Shown here: positions 10,195 to 21,401 of the stretch, piece after piece
Numbering within the stretch: position 1 is the first letter of the stretch
Layout of the letters: each line of letters begins with the position of its first letter
Assembly: GCA_037974965.1 (NCBI GenBank)
Contig: JBBPFI010000006.1
Location: 186,001 to 250,000, forward strand
Source: Dacryopinax spathularia
Taxonomy: Eukaryota > Basidiomycota > Dacrymycetes > Dacrymycetales > Dacrymycetaceae
Direction of reading: 5' to 3'
DNA length: 64,000 nucleotides
Notes under the pieces: model-generated
Seen by the model: only the letters and a program-made list of their open reading frames with translations
The model's database searches: none
Told to the model about the DNA's origin: nothing
Position numbers and translations under genes: made by a program

Positions 10195-11947
10195 CTATAC
10201 CGCTAATCCAATGTGGATCTCCTTGTCACCCGAATAATACGTCATCGGCGTCTCCGACGTTGTCGATCCAGGCGTCAGCGGCGAAGCGCTCGAGGCGAGG
10301 GACAGAGACCTGTCCCGACCGGCAGTTGCGATTGCCGTGGGTGCTGTGGGCATGTCCAGCCGGAATGGGTTGGCTGCGCCTTGGCTTGAGTTACTACCGC
10401 CTGACACGACGGACGCTTGCATGCTCTGGATGCTTCGCACCTCTGTGACGACCTGCACTTCTCTCCGCCAGTCGTCAGCACGTCGCAGAGGTGAGGGAAG
10501 GGTTGGAGAGATTGGAGATAGCTGGGTGAAGTCGGCCGAGCGATGCCGTCGTCGTAAGCTGTCGAGCTCGATGGTCTCTCCCTCTAGGGCAAAGCCGAAT
10601 GTTGTCTCGGATGGTGCTGGCGACGGCATATAATGCGCGACGTGCCGGACGTTGAGCAACATGCGGGAGCAGGTTACGCATAGGGTCGCCGTCATGATCC
10701 TGTGGATCATTAGCTTGTAGATCTGATGGGAGAACGATGCTGGGCTTACGGTAGACCAAGCGACTTGAGATGCGGCGGCGCTAAAGCAAAGACGACCATG
10801 TTACCGATTCCGAGGCCCAAGCTGAGTGCGAAGTAGACCAGCCCGTCGCGATGCAGGATGTCGACGAGTGGTCCATGGATGACTTCCCGATGGTGCTGGA
10901 TCACCTTCACCAATGTGAGGATAAAGAGGACAAGGTCAAACCCGATTATAGGTAGCCAGAAGGTCCAAAAGTAGGGATCTGGATCCTGGATAACGACGCA
11001 GCCGATATTCAAATCAGGATCGACGAGGACTGTTGAAGGTCAGCTACTAGCGTTGGACGTCTTGGCTGAAGAACTCACAGTCCTGGCCATTACTGATGAA
11101 GCGTAGTAGGATACCGGTGGCGTAAAGGCATCCAAGGAGATAGATGATGAGGATTGCCAGTAGGATCTTGTTCGCGCCCCATAATATCCATGTTCGTGTT
11201 AGGAGAACAACTGCAATATTATGAGCTGGCCGTATCCGCCCATAGCTGTGGGAGACAGACCTTGCACGACGGCCAAGCTCGCCAACGATGAGTACTCTTG
11301 GAACGCATATAAGCCCTTGCATACCTGCACGAGCCATCGTGAGCGAAAGTTACGGGAGGGTCGTTCTTGAAATACGTACATGTATGCTCGGGGTTGCTAA
11401 GAAACCTAGAGAGGGATGAGCGATGAGTTCCAGGAGCTGCGATGAGAAGAATCCGCACCATAGAGCGTCACCGCATACTCCGCGGGAACGAGATAGCGGT
11501 TCTACCACCGTGTGTGTCAGCCTGAAGTGGTAAAAGGACAAACACAGCGTACCAGAAAGAACAGTATCTTCCCGATCTCTATTCGGTCGAAGGACCACAT
11601 ATATCGAAACTGGAAGAGGAACAATAAGCCACGCCGAGTCGACTTCGGATTAGGCAAGTCGCCGCACCTCTTCATCAAAGGTCAAGATGTGATCTGCATA
11701 TGGACTATAAGCGCCCGTCTACCCCGTACTGCTGAATTCGGCTCACCATATAGGAGGAATGCCAATGAGCCAACTATGAGATCGGGGTCAGTGCGAGCCG
11801 TCATCAGGCACGGAAGCTGCTTCACTATATGCTTGCTAGACGGAACATGAGGCACTGCTTCTCAACCGCTTCCGAGTCACTCACGTTCAGGATCAGTGCG
11901 GATCGCACAATGTCTTCGATATCCAACGAGCTTGTCTCGGAGGCCAT
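10195..11947 (-). CDS. DUF6533-like predicted 7-TM protein, copy A
   Basis: Function unknown. The family is abundant in mushrooms and relatives and is predicted to have seven membrane helices. Ten exons on the minus strand: 11885-11947, 11747-11819, 11668-11693, 11553-11609, 11472-11501, 11380-11436, 11261-11324, 11079-11210, 10750-11029, 10195-10699; all phases agree and give 428 aa. Family landmarks in order: YDHILTFDEE at the first helix junction, RIEIGKILFFL|NRYLVP, VCKGLYAFQEYSSLASLAVVQ (helix 3 region), VVLLTRTWILWG, the helix segment WLPIIGFDLVLFILTLVKVIQ, PLVDILHRDGLVYFALSL and TLCVTCSRMLLNVR. A long Ser/Pro-rich cytoplasmic-type tail of about 130 aa follows. Paralogue of the gene at 13310-14958. 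Confidence 0.85.
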
Positions 11948-13309
11948 CCTGCTACGGCGGCGACGATCGTGTATGCGGTATCTTGAGTGCCAGGATTGTC
12001 AACTTGAAGATAATGTACAGGGGGATCCATCGTATATAGGACTTGTCAACACCAGTATATAGCGGCTAGCGCGGCTCGGAGGTCGGGGAATGCGGGAGCA
12101 CGGGAAGGTCGGCTAGCCCCTGAGGCGATACCCATTTGGGTGCGCAGCCTTCTGGGACCCGTGATAATGGCACGGTCAAATATTATTGTATCCAAGGGTA
12201 GGCGGCGATTGAGGCGGCTTCAAGGTCGTCGTTGTCATATTGACAGGTCTTCAAGACCGAATTGCGTGTTCCAGCGGAGGGGTAGTTGATCATGAGATGC
12301 CCCTTGGTCCGCATGGACAAAGGCAAGAAGGCGCGTGGCGCACCCCATTCGCACGCCGTGGCGGACCTCCAATGATAGAACAACACATAGCGCAGAATTG
12401 TAAGGGATCGTTGACAATGCCGGCTAAGCGAGCGGTTTTGTTGGGGGAATGCTGGGGTCGTATGGCCGCTCTATGAGCGCACGGCTGTGGCTGTACGAAC
12501 ATGAGGCCGGGTGTGGCACGCGATGTCCACAAAACGTAATCCAGCCGGATCTGCTCTGCTGTCGCCGGTGGTCAGCTATCGGAACCGACGTAAGATTTGC
12601 CGTGAGCTCCAAGTGACGAGAAAGACGTACATCAAGCATAACCTGCCCTGAGCTCATCCATTCGCGCAGTTCTCGCCGTCAATCCTGAAGTCTCCCCGTC
12701 CCATGGACCATCTGAAGGCCGTGCGATGTCCAGTCATGACGAGAGCACGGCGGCGAGACCGATAAGCGAGAGCTAGAATCCGTAGGGTTGCAAGTCAGAA
12801 GCAAGAAACAGCCTTGAGTGCTAGAAGTCAAGAGCCTGAGCTAGCAGTCAGAGCAGAAGCTGATGCGCGCTGATGAGAACGTCGCGTCCAGATTAGGGGC
12901 ATCGCTTCTGCACGTGACTTCTTACGGAGGCGCTGTAGCTTGTGAGACCTATGACGAGCTTCAGCAGCAAGAGCAAGTATGTTGAAGTGACTCAGATATG
13001 ACTGAGGTCTGAGGCGATTGACTTTATAGACTTCTGTTTGACTCCTGACTCCTAATCCGAGAAGCGATGGGAGCGCATGGTTTTAGCGCCGTTGCTTTCC
13101 GAATCGGGATGTCGCACTGTTGCTTCCTGGAACTGTCTCGATCAGGACAGGTTCACTCGCGATATTGGGACGATTCTGGCCCCTTCATCTCCCAAACTTC
13201 CCGATAAGAGACTGCCCGATCATGGGTATCAAAGTATGAGATAACTCAAAAGACAACATTATTGGTACATCTACTAAGACAATACATTCCCGATCGTGAA
13301 AAGTCGTTC
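11948..13309. other. Intergenic region, possible small spliced minus-strand ORF
   Basis: 1.36 kb between the two DUF6533-like genes. A weak two-exon minus-strand model (about 12298-12658, starting MSSGQVMLD and joining to IRLDYVLWTSRATPG) is open, but it has no recognisable family or repeat copy. Otherwise nothing was seen. Confidence 0.3.
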
Positions 13310-14958
13310 TCACGCAATGCTTATGGGATAAGACACGTTGCTGAGCTGGAAATCGATCCGATCGTCCTCGACCGACATATTCTCGACGGGAGGCGAAAGG
13401 TTCGATAAGGTTGGCGCTCTTGTGCCCGCCAAAGCACGGACGTTGAGCAGCATTCGCGAGCAGGCGACGCAGAGTACCGAGGATAGGATGCTGTTGATTG
13501 GGTTAGTGAGGGTAATAAGCAGTGGAATGGGGTAGCTTACGGGACTCCAAGCGCTTTGAGATGTAGCTGCGAAGAATTAGAACAACGATTGCGTCAGTGA
13601 CCTGTTTCACTTACCGGTGCTAGTGCATACATGCAGGCATTCAAAATGCCCAGAGCTGAGATTTCGATCAGTGTCTCGTCAGTTGTACACATTCGATCGC
13701 ATACTTAAGCTCAAAGCAAAATACGCAAGTCCATCCCGATGCAGCAGATCCACCAACGGACTATGAACATCGTCTCGTCCTACAGTGCCGGTCAGACTTC
13801 GACATGAAGCAATGAAACCGGAATGACGCACGATGCTCGAGCACCTTGATGATCGATAGAACGCAAAGCACAAAATCAAAAAGGATGATAGGTATCCATA
13901 CAGTATAGAACCGGTTGTCCAGTGGCTTGATGTTATCACAGCCTATCATAGGCAGTGTCGAGTCGATGATGACTGTTTCGTGCGTTCAACCGCAGAGCAG
14001 CAGAGGTGTGAGGGAAGACTTACATTCAGTACCGCCGCCTGTTAGAGCAATAATAACGGCGCTTGCGAATGCACAAGCCTACGACCCTGTTAGTCAGGTG
14101 CCTGAGGAAGGTGCGCGGGTCGACGCACAATCATGAATACCGACAAGGAGATGAGCATGTTGCGTTTAGCGCCGTATAATGCCCATGTCCGTAGCATCAA
14201 ACACACTGCTCGAAGGCTCAGCCATCGCGTCTCATCAGGAGCGTTGGCAACCCACATTGTACGACAGCAAGACTGGCCAGGTTTGCGAATTGTTGGAAAG
14301 AATACCAGCCGTGGCAACTGCAGAAGGTTGTTTCAGCTGGCGAGTCCTCCTAAGGGGGATTACGACGCACAACTGCCGGAATTCGCACATGAGCTTTATT
14401 TCCCTATATTAACAGGCGTGATACTTACATCTTCAGTTGGATTGGGTATCGTATTGCCTACAGTTCTGTATTAGCTCACTTTGATAAGGACTGCGACAGA
14501 GCCCATACCAATAATAATGGGTATAAACTCCAAAGGTACACCATAACGATTCTTCCGCCCATTAGCCCCAATTCTCACCTGTACCCATCGTGCTCACAAG
14601 AAAGAACAATATCCTCCCGATCTCTATCCGCTTAGACCAATACCACATATGGATGATCTCCTTGTCCAGAGTAAGCAGATGCTCTGCATGCGGGTCAGCG
14701 AGTCCGTTCGAAGCCGAAGGCAGGGAGCTTCTGCGCACCATAGACCATCCATGCTAGGGCAGCAACTGTCGATGCAGAGATGAGGAACATATTCAAGACA
14801 TTCTGCGACAGGTGTTACCATAGAGCCGCTGTGCAGGGATACGTTAGCGAGCGAGCCCCGCACTTGGCACACGAGGTGCTTACGTTTATTGTCAGACCCC
14901 GAGTCACAAGGTCTTGGAGTTCGTCTGGGGTAAAGTCGGATGCGGTCTTGGAGGACAT
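13310..14958 (-). CDS. DUF6533-like predicted 7-TM protein, copy B
   Basis: Second member of the same family, 327 aa. Thirteen exons read on the minus strand: 14884-14958, 14739-14802, 14598-14683, 14480-14551, 14429-14457, 14256-14317, 14129-14205, 14024-14078, 13832-13972, 13705-13779, 13615-13655, 13541-13566, 13310-13490; reading phase is kept across all twelve introns. Landmarks: EHLLTLDKEIIHMW, RIEIGRILFFL|NRYGVPLEFIP, ICHGWYSFQQFANLASLAVVQ, LCLMLRTWALYGAKRN, IPIILFDFVLCVLSIIKVLEH, HSPLVDLLHRDGLAYFALSL and VLCVACSRMLLNVR. Several exon borders match copy A (after ..LN, VY|, FFL|, PL|, LGVP|), so both descend from one intron-rich ancestor. The tail is short (about 45 aa against 130 aa in copy A). 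Confidence 0.82.
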
Positions 14959-15920
14959 GCGACATATGCAGAGCGCTGGGCGCAGTCAAGCAAGAGGCCG
15001 ATAGGCAGAAGTAAGGCACCAGCAGCAGAATACAGCAGCCAGGGGAGGCCGTTAGGCAAGGGCAAAAGGGGTCACGCTCCTGCCCATGACAGACAGCTCA
15101 TATAGCTCGCATTCCATGGCACTGGTTGAAGAAGCCTGGCGGGCGTGGACGGAGTCCCGAAACAGTTGCAGCGAACCCGTGGACCGGGCGATATTATTCG
15201 CCGCCCTGGCCAGCCAGGAGTGATCAGAGCGGTGATGTGTACCTTTCGAGGCTTAATGACATTGTCGCCCTAGGCCTGTGCTGCCGATCTGGCGTGCTAT
15301 TGGATCGCGCTGATCTGGGGTTACCGAAGTAAGAAAGGCGCCTTTTGATACATAGAGTAAGCCCGGTCGAACGTGACCGTAGAACGCCCGGACGGACGGC
15401 GCAGGGTCTGATGCGTGCGAATTGGTCGAGAGGAGGGCGGTGCGTTGCAGTGCGAGGCTGTGCGGGCGCTTCTTTTCGACAACATTATCGAAATTACGCA
15501 GAAGGCGCCCGAATATATGAGACGGATGTTATTGACATTTCTTTGTTGCTGAGGTGTTTTGGACAGAAGCGTCGGGCTTTGTGGTTCACTCAATGCCGGA
15601 ACGTGGGAACTCACGGAAGCCAGTAATAATATGACCTCGACTTCTTACTACGTCCGAAGCCGGTTGGTGGCTCGGCGTTGAGTGGTACCACCGTAATCCG
15701 TTTCACCTAGTTGGTACTGTCTGACCATTGTCAATGCTCATGCCCGATCTCCTCTAGTGCGTTGCACAATCGGAAGATGCGAATATATTGCATTGCTCGT
15801 ATTCGGTCGTACAAGATCCGGCCGACGACGTTTTTCAAGTCCGCAGCCTCAGCCCGTTCCGTACGCCGATCCATCTCATCCCGCCGCCGTAGTAAAGTCC
15901 CTCCCGATCACTCGCAGCTG
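14959..15920. other. Intergenic region, no gene recognised
   Basis: 962 bp between the start of DUF6533-like gene B and the end of YIP1. No conserved exon or repeat was recognised. Confidence 0.45.
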
Positions 15921-16858
15921 CTATGACTTCCCGGCTCCGCCAACATTAAACACGGTCAGGAGGGCGAAACATCCGTAGAGCAGAGCAACGGGATATGCGA
16001 CGAGTAATCGTTGGTCGTGCATCTGCAGTACTGCGCAGAAGATCGCGCTCGCCGAGTGCGTGCACCATGTAATGCTGAGGACTGAGAGGATGTAGCCGAT
16101 CATGCCACTGAAACCGCGTTAGCGCGCACTTCAGGTGCAAAGTGATTTGGAACGTACTCAAGCTTCACCCCTACGCTCAGGGCGCCCACACCGACCATTG
16201 GTAATAGACAATATCCCAGCACTGATGCTGTCCGATACGCATCGATGCCCGTCTCGCTCATCAGATTTAACAGCGCATATATGCTTGTGCTGCCAAGTAG
16301 GGCAACACCATATATATACCCAAATTGGGGTTTTCCGCTCTGCGCAAGGACAATCAGCCAATGGTATCAGGGCAAAACAGAGCTTACGATAAGGAGAACC
16401 ATGGCGAAGCAGAAGCAGAAAAGTAACGGGCCCGCGAGGTCCGCATCGTCCATTATCCGAGCATCAACTCGTTGAAGCGGGTTGAGCACGGTTAATGATT
16501 TTGCGAGGATATGAGAGAAGTTGATTCCGAGTTCTACTCATTTCGTGAGATGGCCAGGTAGGAGTATATGGCGTATATGCACACCTTCAAGCAATGGCGG
16601 CTCGCCCTCCAGTCCTCCTGTCCCGAAGGCGTACCACCACGGCCCTTCGATTCGTCCGTATGGTGCCCCGCCTACACCGCTGACACCTCCGCCTGTTCCT
16701 ACGTTTCCTTCGAGGCTTGGCCGGTGGTTGTACGCGTTGTATCCCGATGCGTCCGATTGGTAAAATTGAAGGTTGGGCGCGTTTGACGGGGACGCGCCAT
16801 AGTATTGTGATTGAGGAGGGCCGTACGGGTTCTGTTGGTCGAAAAGGACGTTGGACAT
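15921..16858 (-). CDS. YIP1: YIP1/YIPF5-family Golgi membrane protein
   Basis: Multi-spanning ER/Golgi membrane protein that binds Ypt/Rab GTPases and is needed for COPII vesicle formation. Exons 16585-16858, 16388-16533, 16158-16339 and 15921-16107 give 262 aa. A Tyr/Gln/Gly-rich cytosolic N-terminus precedes the family motif [20 protein letters not shown] and TVLNPLQR. The Yip1 domain follows with five helices: [67 protein letters not shown] and [19 protein letters not shown]. The WCT-x-SAS block and the YP-x(3)-LLYG-x-FALL ending are typical of YIP1. Divergent from NSA2. Confidence 0.87.
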
Positions 16859-17213
16859 ACTTGAACGCTGTCCACCTCCTTGATCAAATGAGGAAGAAAG
16901 CCAGGCCGGGGAAAATGAATGATAAGGTATAAAGCTCGATGTCGTGGTCTATATGGGTGGGTACTGCCAGTCTTGCGCTCTTCACTGCGCGTTGCCTGGG
17001 ATAACGTGGAGAGACCCCTGGCTCTGACGCGCAATGACCGCGGGTGCAATCAGCAAAGCGCTCCTTCCTAATTTGGCCGTTTGTTGCTAATCTGCTTCCG
17101 CTCGCGTGCGCCAAAGTTGGTTTTGGAGCGCTTGCTCAGTTTTGCGTCCCTGACTGCCACCCCGCTCTCATCCTTCCTCTGTGCTCTTCCAATCGTTCTG
17201 CTAGTAGAGCAAC
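16859..17213. promoter_or_regulatory. Shared divergent upstream region of YIP1 and NSA2
   Basis: 355 bp between divergent start codons, so both promoters must lie here. No TATA-like element stood out. Confidence 0.5.
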
Positions 17214-18155
17214 ATGGTATGCATATTATAACTACTTTGGCAGAGTCGTGGACTGACTGCCATTGTTCTATAGCCTCAGAACGAGTATATCGAAGAGCAC
17301 ATCAAGCGGCATGGGCGGCGGTTAGACTTCGAGGAGCGAAAGTGCGTTCGTATAGCAAAATGTAAAAGTGCAGATACTGACAGGACTCTAGGCGGAAGCG
17401 GGAAGCGCGTGAGGCGCATCGAATGTCTGCTAAGACGCAGACCCTGCACGGTTTCAAGGCGAAGCTGCACCATCAAGCACAGCATGCTAAGAAAGTGCAG
17501 CTCAAGAAGACGCTTAAGCAGCACGACGAGCGGAATATCAAGACTCCTTCTGCTCCGGAGGAGTCTGGCACTGCGCTGCCTACCTACCTGCTCGACCGCG
17601 AGCAACAAAACAACGCCAAGGTACTTTCGTCCGCCGTCAAGCAGAGGAGAAAGGACAAGGCTGCGAAGTACTCGGTGCCTCTGCCGAAAGTACGGGGTGT
17701 TGCGGAGGAGGAGGTGTTCAAGGTGTTGCGGACAGGAAAGGGGAAGAAGAAGGCATGGAAGCGGATGGTTACGAAGGCGACGTTCGTTGGCGAAGGCTTC
17801 ACACGAAAGCCAGTCAAGCTCGAGCGATTCGTCCGGCCCATGGCGCTCCGTGTCAAAAAGGCAAACGTCACACATCCCGACTTGCAAGCTACGTTCCAGC
17901 TTCCGATTATCGGCGTCAAGAAGAACCCACAATCTCCGATGTACACATCGCTTGGCGTGCTCACCAAGGGAACGGTCATCGAAGTCAATGTTTCCGAGCT
18001 GGGTATCGTCACAACAGGCGGGAAGGCCGTTTGGGGCAAGTATGCCCAAGTAACGAACAACCCGGAGAATGATGGCTGTGTGAACGCTGTATTATGTGAG
18101 TACTGGGTGGTTTCTGTTGGTCTGTGCTTGCTGACCGGTAACGACAGTGGTTTGA
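17214..18155 (+). CDS. NSA2: NSA2, 60S ribosome biogenesis factor (S8e domain)
   Basis: Nuclear assembly factor of pre-60S particles, required for 27S pre-rRNA processing. Exons 17214-17216, 17274-17341, 17392-18095 and 18148-18155 give 260 aa, almost exactly the length of yeast NSA2. Exon 1 is only the ATG, followed at once by the donor GTATGC; exon 2 continues [20 protein letters not shown]. The middle has [13 protein letters not shown] and [20 protein letters not shown]. The C-terminal half is the S8e-like beta domain ([40 protein letters not shown]). The last 8-nt exon completes the family ending VLLV. The start choice is supported by conservation of MPQNEYIE. Confidence 0.96.
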
Positions 18156-19686
18156 TTGTGGGTCTTTGCTGCATCCTGTCGGTCTATCTTTGTACATTTC
18201 TGCTTGCATCCTGTTCTCGCGCTTTCCATCCGCAATTCATTACTCTTCGCATGTCACTTGCCTTCTGGATGCTCTCCTCGGCGACATCCATCTTGGCAAC
18301 TCGAGGACCCGTGTCGAACACAAGTCTGGTTGCATCTTGCCATACTCCTCTACTTTGAAGAAGTCCCGGCTTAATGGGTTTGGCGGGTACGTTTCCTCCT
18401 TGGATCTTGCTGGCGCTCCTCTGGGCGGTCGAAGAAACAGAAGCTTACCAGAACGGTATTCGGGAACGGCCGTAACACTAATCTGGTATCAGTCCTCGGA
18501 GATGGCCCTAATCAGATGCCGATGGGTGATCCTTGTTCTGGAACAACCGATGCTGGACAACAAACTGACCAGCCTCGTGCTGCCACATGTCTGATGAAGG
18601 CCGCGAATAAGCCGGAATGCACGGGTGCACGTTCGTCCCAAATGCTTAGTCGCGGCTAATCTGCTAATTCATTAGTCTTCCTCGATTTGGGAGGTTGCCG
18701 GCCTGTCGACGTATGTAGACCTCTCGCTCTAGGCCATTTTGGTGGGCTCGTACGAGTGCGATGGTGGCTCGCTCGGAGCTGGATTCTACCAACTTACTGC
18801 CGGGCGCAGATTGTTACGTCAAATGCTGGAGCAGAAAGAGGCTAAACGCTACATGCGACTTTTTCGACAATGCGAGGAGATGCGTCATGGGTTCCAAAGA
18901 GACGAAGCACGCTTGGACAATCAACAGCCTCGGAGCACAGATACACACGTCCGAGACCGCCCGATCGGTGACGGAACTTGGCGGCATTCGGCGTGTGATG
19001 AGGTCAATTGAGGTAACCGCCGGACATGCCGATTCACGCCGACCACCGATATGCCGATTCTACTTTCGGCGATCTGTGGATACGTGAGTTCTCGATAACA
19101 CTCCGGCCGGAACTGTCTGGTTGATGATGACAAGATGTTAGGTTTACGCTTCGCGAAGCCGTGAAGGAAGCGTGAAAGAGGGAAAGAGCGCGGGAAGACG
19201 CGCGAAAAGAAGCATGGACGGCAGAAGAGATGACGCCACGAGCGCCACATTGCCGCGGCGAATCCGGCGCGTCGCCTCCTTCCCCGCATTCTTGCACGCC
19301 TTGCTGCTCGCTTTCTCGAAATACGCTCCTGCCGCTCTTCACGATCTCTCTCCTCGTCTTCTTGATTGCTTATGGAAAACATTGCCTCATGTCTGGCTGA
19401 CAAACGATAATCCTGGCTAGGATCTCCCATCATTCCGCGTCATGGGTTCCGTCTCCCTTCAATGATCTTTCTGGAACAAAATGCTGTTGCTTCTGGTGAC
19501 AAGCACCCAAAATTAACCCGGATCTGCAGTGCTCTTGCCGTGGACTTTCCGACCGCTCTGGTTGTTGTTCGGATTGCATATAATCCTGCCTCGAGCTGCC
19601 CACGCCTCACCTCAGCTCAATCTCCCATTGCCTCTCCTCCTCTTCCCATCGCTCGCCGCCTTTTACCACTAATCAAATAATCAACA
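18156..19686. other. Intergenic region, NSA2 3' side and promoter of opsin-related gene 1
   Basis: 1.5 kb. A TATA-like TATAAT at 19579-19584 lies about 105 bp before the next start. A long Arg-rich minus-strand frame at ~18.9-19.4 kb has no family features and is not called. Confidence 0.45.
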
Positions 19687-20684
19687 ATGGCAGCCGGCAA
19701 CTACGCGCTCGACGCGAACCCCAGCAACAGCCAGATCGACATCAACACCAACGGCTCCGACTGGCTCTGGGCAGTCTTCGCCACTTTCCTGTTCACCGAC
19801 CTCCTCTTCGTCGCATGGTCCTTCACCCGTCCTCGTGGTACCCGTGGCTTCCATATCCTCGCTATTGCGATCCTCTCCGTCGGCGTCGTTGCGTACTACT
19901 CCATGGCCTCTGACCTCGGTGCGACACCCGTCATTGCCGAGTTCTACGGCGACAGGCATCAGAACTATGCCGGCATGCCCGCGACTCGTGCTATCTGGGT
20001 AAGTCGAGGCCCCCCGGTGTACTCTGCTACAGAAAGCTGACCAGGCCTTCAGTATGTCCGCTACATCCTGTGGTTCTTGACGGGTCCGATGCTCGTCCTC
20101 GAGGTCGCCCTCGCCTCTGCTCTCCCCGTGTCCGACATCTTCGGCGCGATGTTCATGATCGACGTGACCGTCATCTGCGGCTTGGTCGGCGCCCTCACGC
20201 CCAGCACCTACAAGTGGGGCTACTACGGCTTCGGCTGCGCTGCTCTCATCTACGTCGTCTCTGTCCTCCTTGGTCCCGGCCGCATCTCTGCTGGCTACGT
20301 CGGCGCTGATGTTGCCCGTATCCACACCGTTGGTGGTATGTCTCCCCCTTCGTCCATCCTGCCGCCCGATGGCTAACACAGCGCGTAGCCGCTTATCTCG
20401 CCTTCATCTGGCTCATCTACCCCATCTCTTGGGGTCTCTCCGAGGGCGGCAACGTCATCACCTCTGACGGCGAAATGATCTTCTACGGCATCCTCGACCT
20501 CTTCACCATGCCCTTCTTCCTCCTCCTGCACTGCTTCCAGCTGCGCACGATCGACCATGCCAGGTTCGGGATGACCGGCCGCGGTGTTGGCGGCGTGGAC
20601 AGGCAGTACGTCCGGGGCGAGAAGAGCGTCCCTCTCGCTGGGACCGAGCCGGGCGTCCCGGCCGCTGGCGCTCCTGCTGTCTAA
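19687..20684 (+). CDS. Opsin-related protein 1 (HSP30/YRO2-type), lacks retinal lysine
   Basis: Seven-helix membrane protein of the microbial-rhodopsin fold. Exons 19687-19998, 20053-20335 and 20389-20684 give 296 aa. Helix C reads RYILWFLTGPMLVLE (residues 107-121): the Arg equivalent to BR R82 is kept, the D85 position is Leu110 and the D96 position is Glu121. In helix G, ILDLFTMP keeps the Asp (D235) but has Met239 where the Schiff-base Lys of bacteriorhodopsin would be. It therefore should not bind retinal covalently and belongs with fungal HSP30/YRO2/MRH1-type proteins, which are membrane stress proteins rather than proton pumps. A near twin lies at 27317-28400 with identical exon 1 length and the same intron positions. 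Confidence 0.92.
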
Positions 20685-21401
20685 GCGACTTGCGGCCACG
20701 AATGACGACGGGGGCAATTATCGCCCTCATGAAACAAATGAATGTTCGGATTGGAATTTCTTTTGATGACTCCATGACTCCTCTTCACGTCTCTGTACAG
20801 TCCTGTAATAGTGTTGTCCTCTGTTCAACAGCAGTAGGACCGCATGTACCCCTAGCGTGACGATCAACGTGAATGACTATGGTTTACCCCTTAACGAAGA
20901 GTATCTAAAGAGGACGACAGGCTAGGCTACTCAAACCGTTGTTACGGAGAGCTGGTTAAGAGATATGCAAACTCAGCATGACTAGAGATTCTGTTCCTAC
21001 GCTATCTTACGCGGTGGAAATCCTAGTCTCAGCGCAACTTCTTACCACCGAAATGCTTGCCGGCCAACTGCTCTCCTCTGTACAAGGCGCAGGGAATGAA
21101 TACCATCAAGACGTTCAAGACATGCTATCTCCGACCCCGCACACTGATATTGCCGACCGGCCCGGCAATTGACGGCCGATGATATGCACCAATACGATCG
21201 TGCCACCGTACCGTACGGGTTCGACCTCCATCGCGTCCCTATCCACCTGCATTGGTGCAATGGGCTGAGCCTATTTTAGTCCACGTCGGCGGAGGTGTGC
21301 TGGCTATCAAGTGGAGACGATCGCCCTCTCCCCTTCACCTCCTTTCAACGCTCATCAGCTCCTCTCACCTACATACCTACTCTACGAGCTAGACGTCCAG
21401 C
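20685..21401. other. Intergenic region, no gene recognised
   Basis: 717 bp with the 3' UTR of opsin-related gene 1 and the aldo-keto reductase promoter. Nothing else was recognised. Confidence 0.5.

Noticed and set aside
12298-12658. Small two-exon minus-strand gene (MSSGQVMLD ...)
   Set aside because: A phase-consistent join exists, but there is no homologous pattern in or near the window; kept only as a note in the intergenic entry.
18921-19433. 170-codon Arg-rich minus-strand frame
   Set aside because: Composition is typical of antisense GC-rich sequence; no domain, and it overlaps the promoter side of the opsin-related gene.
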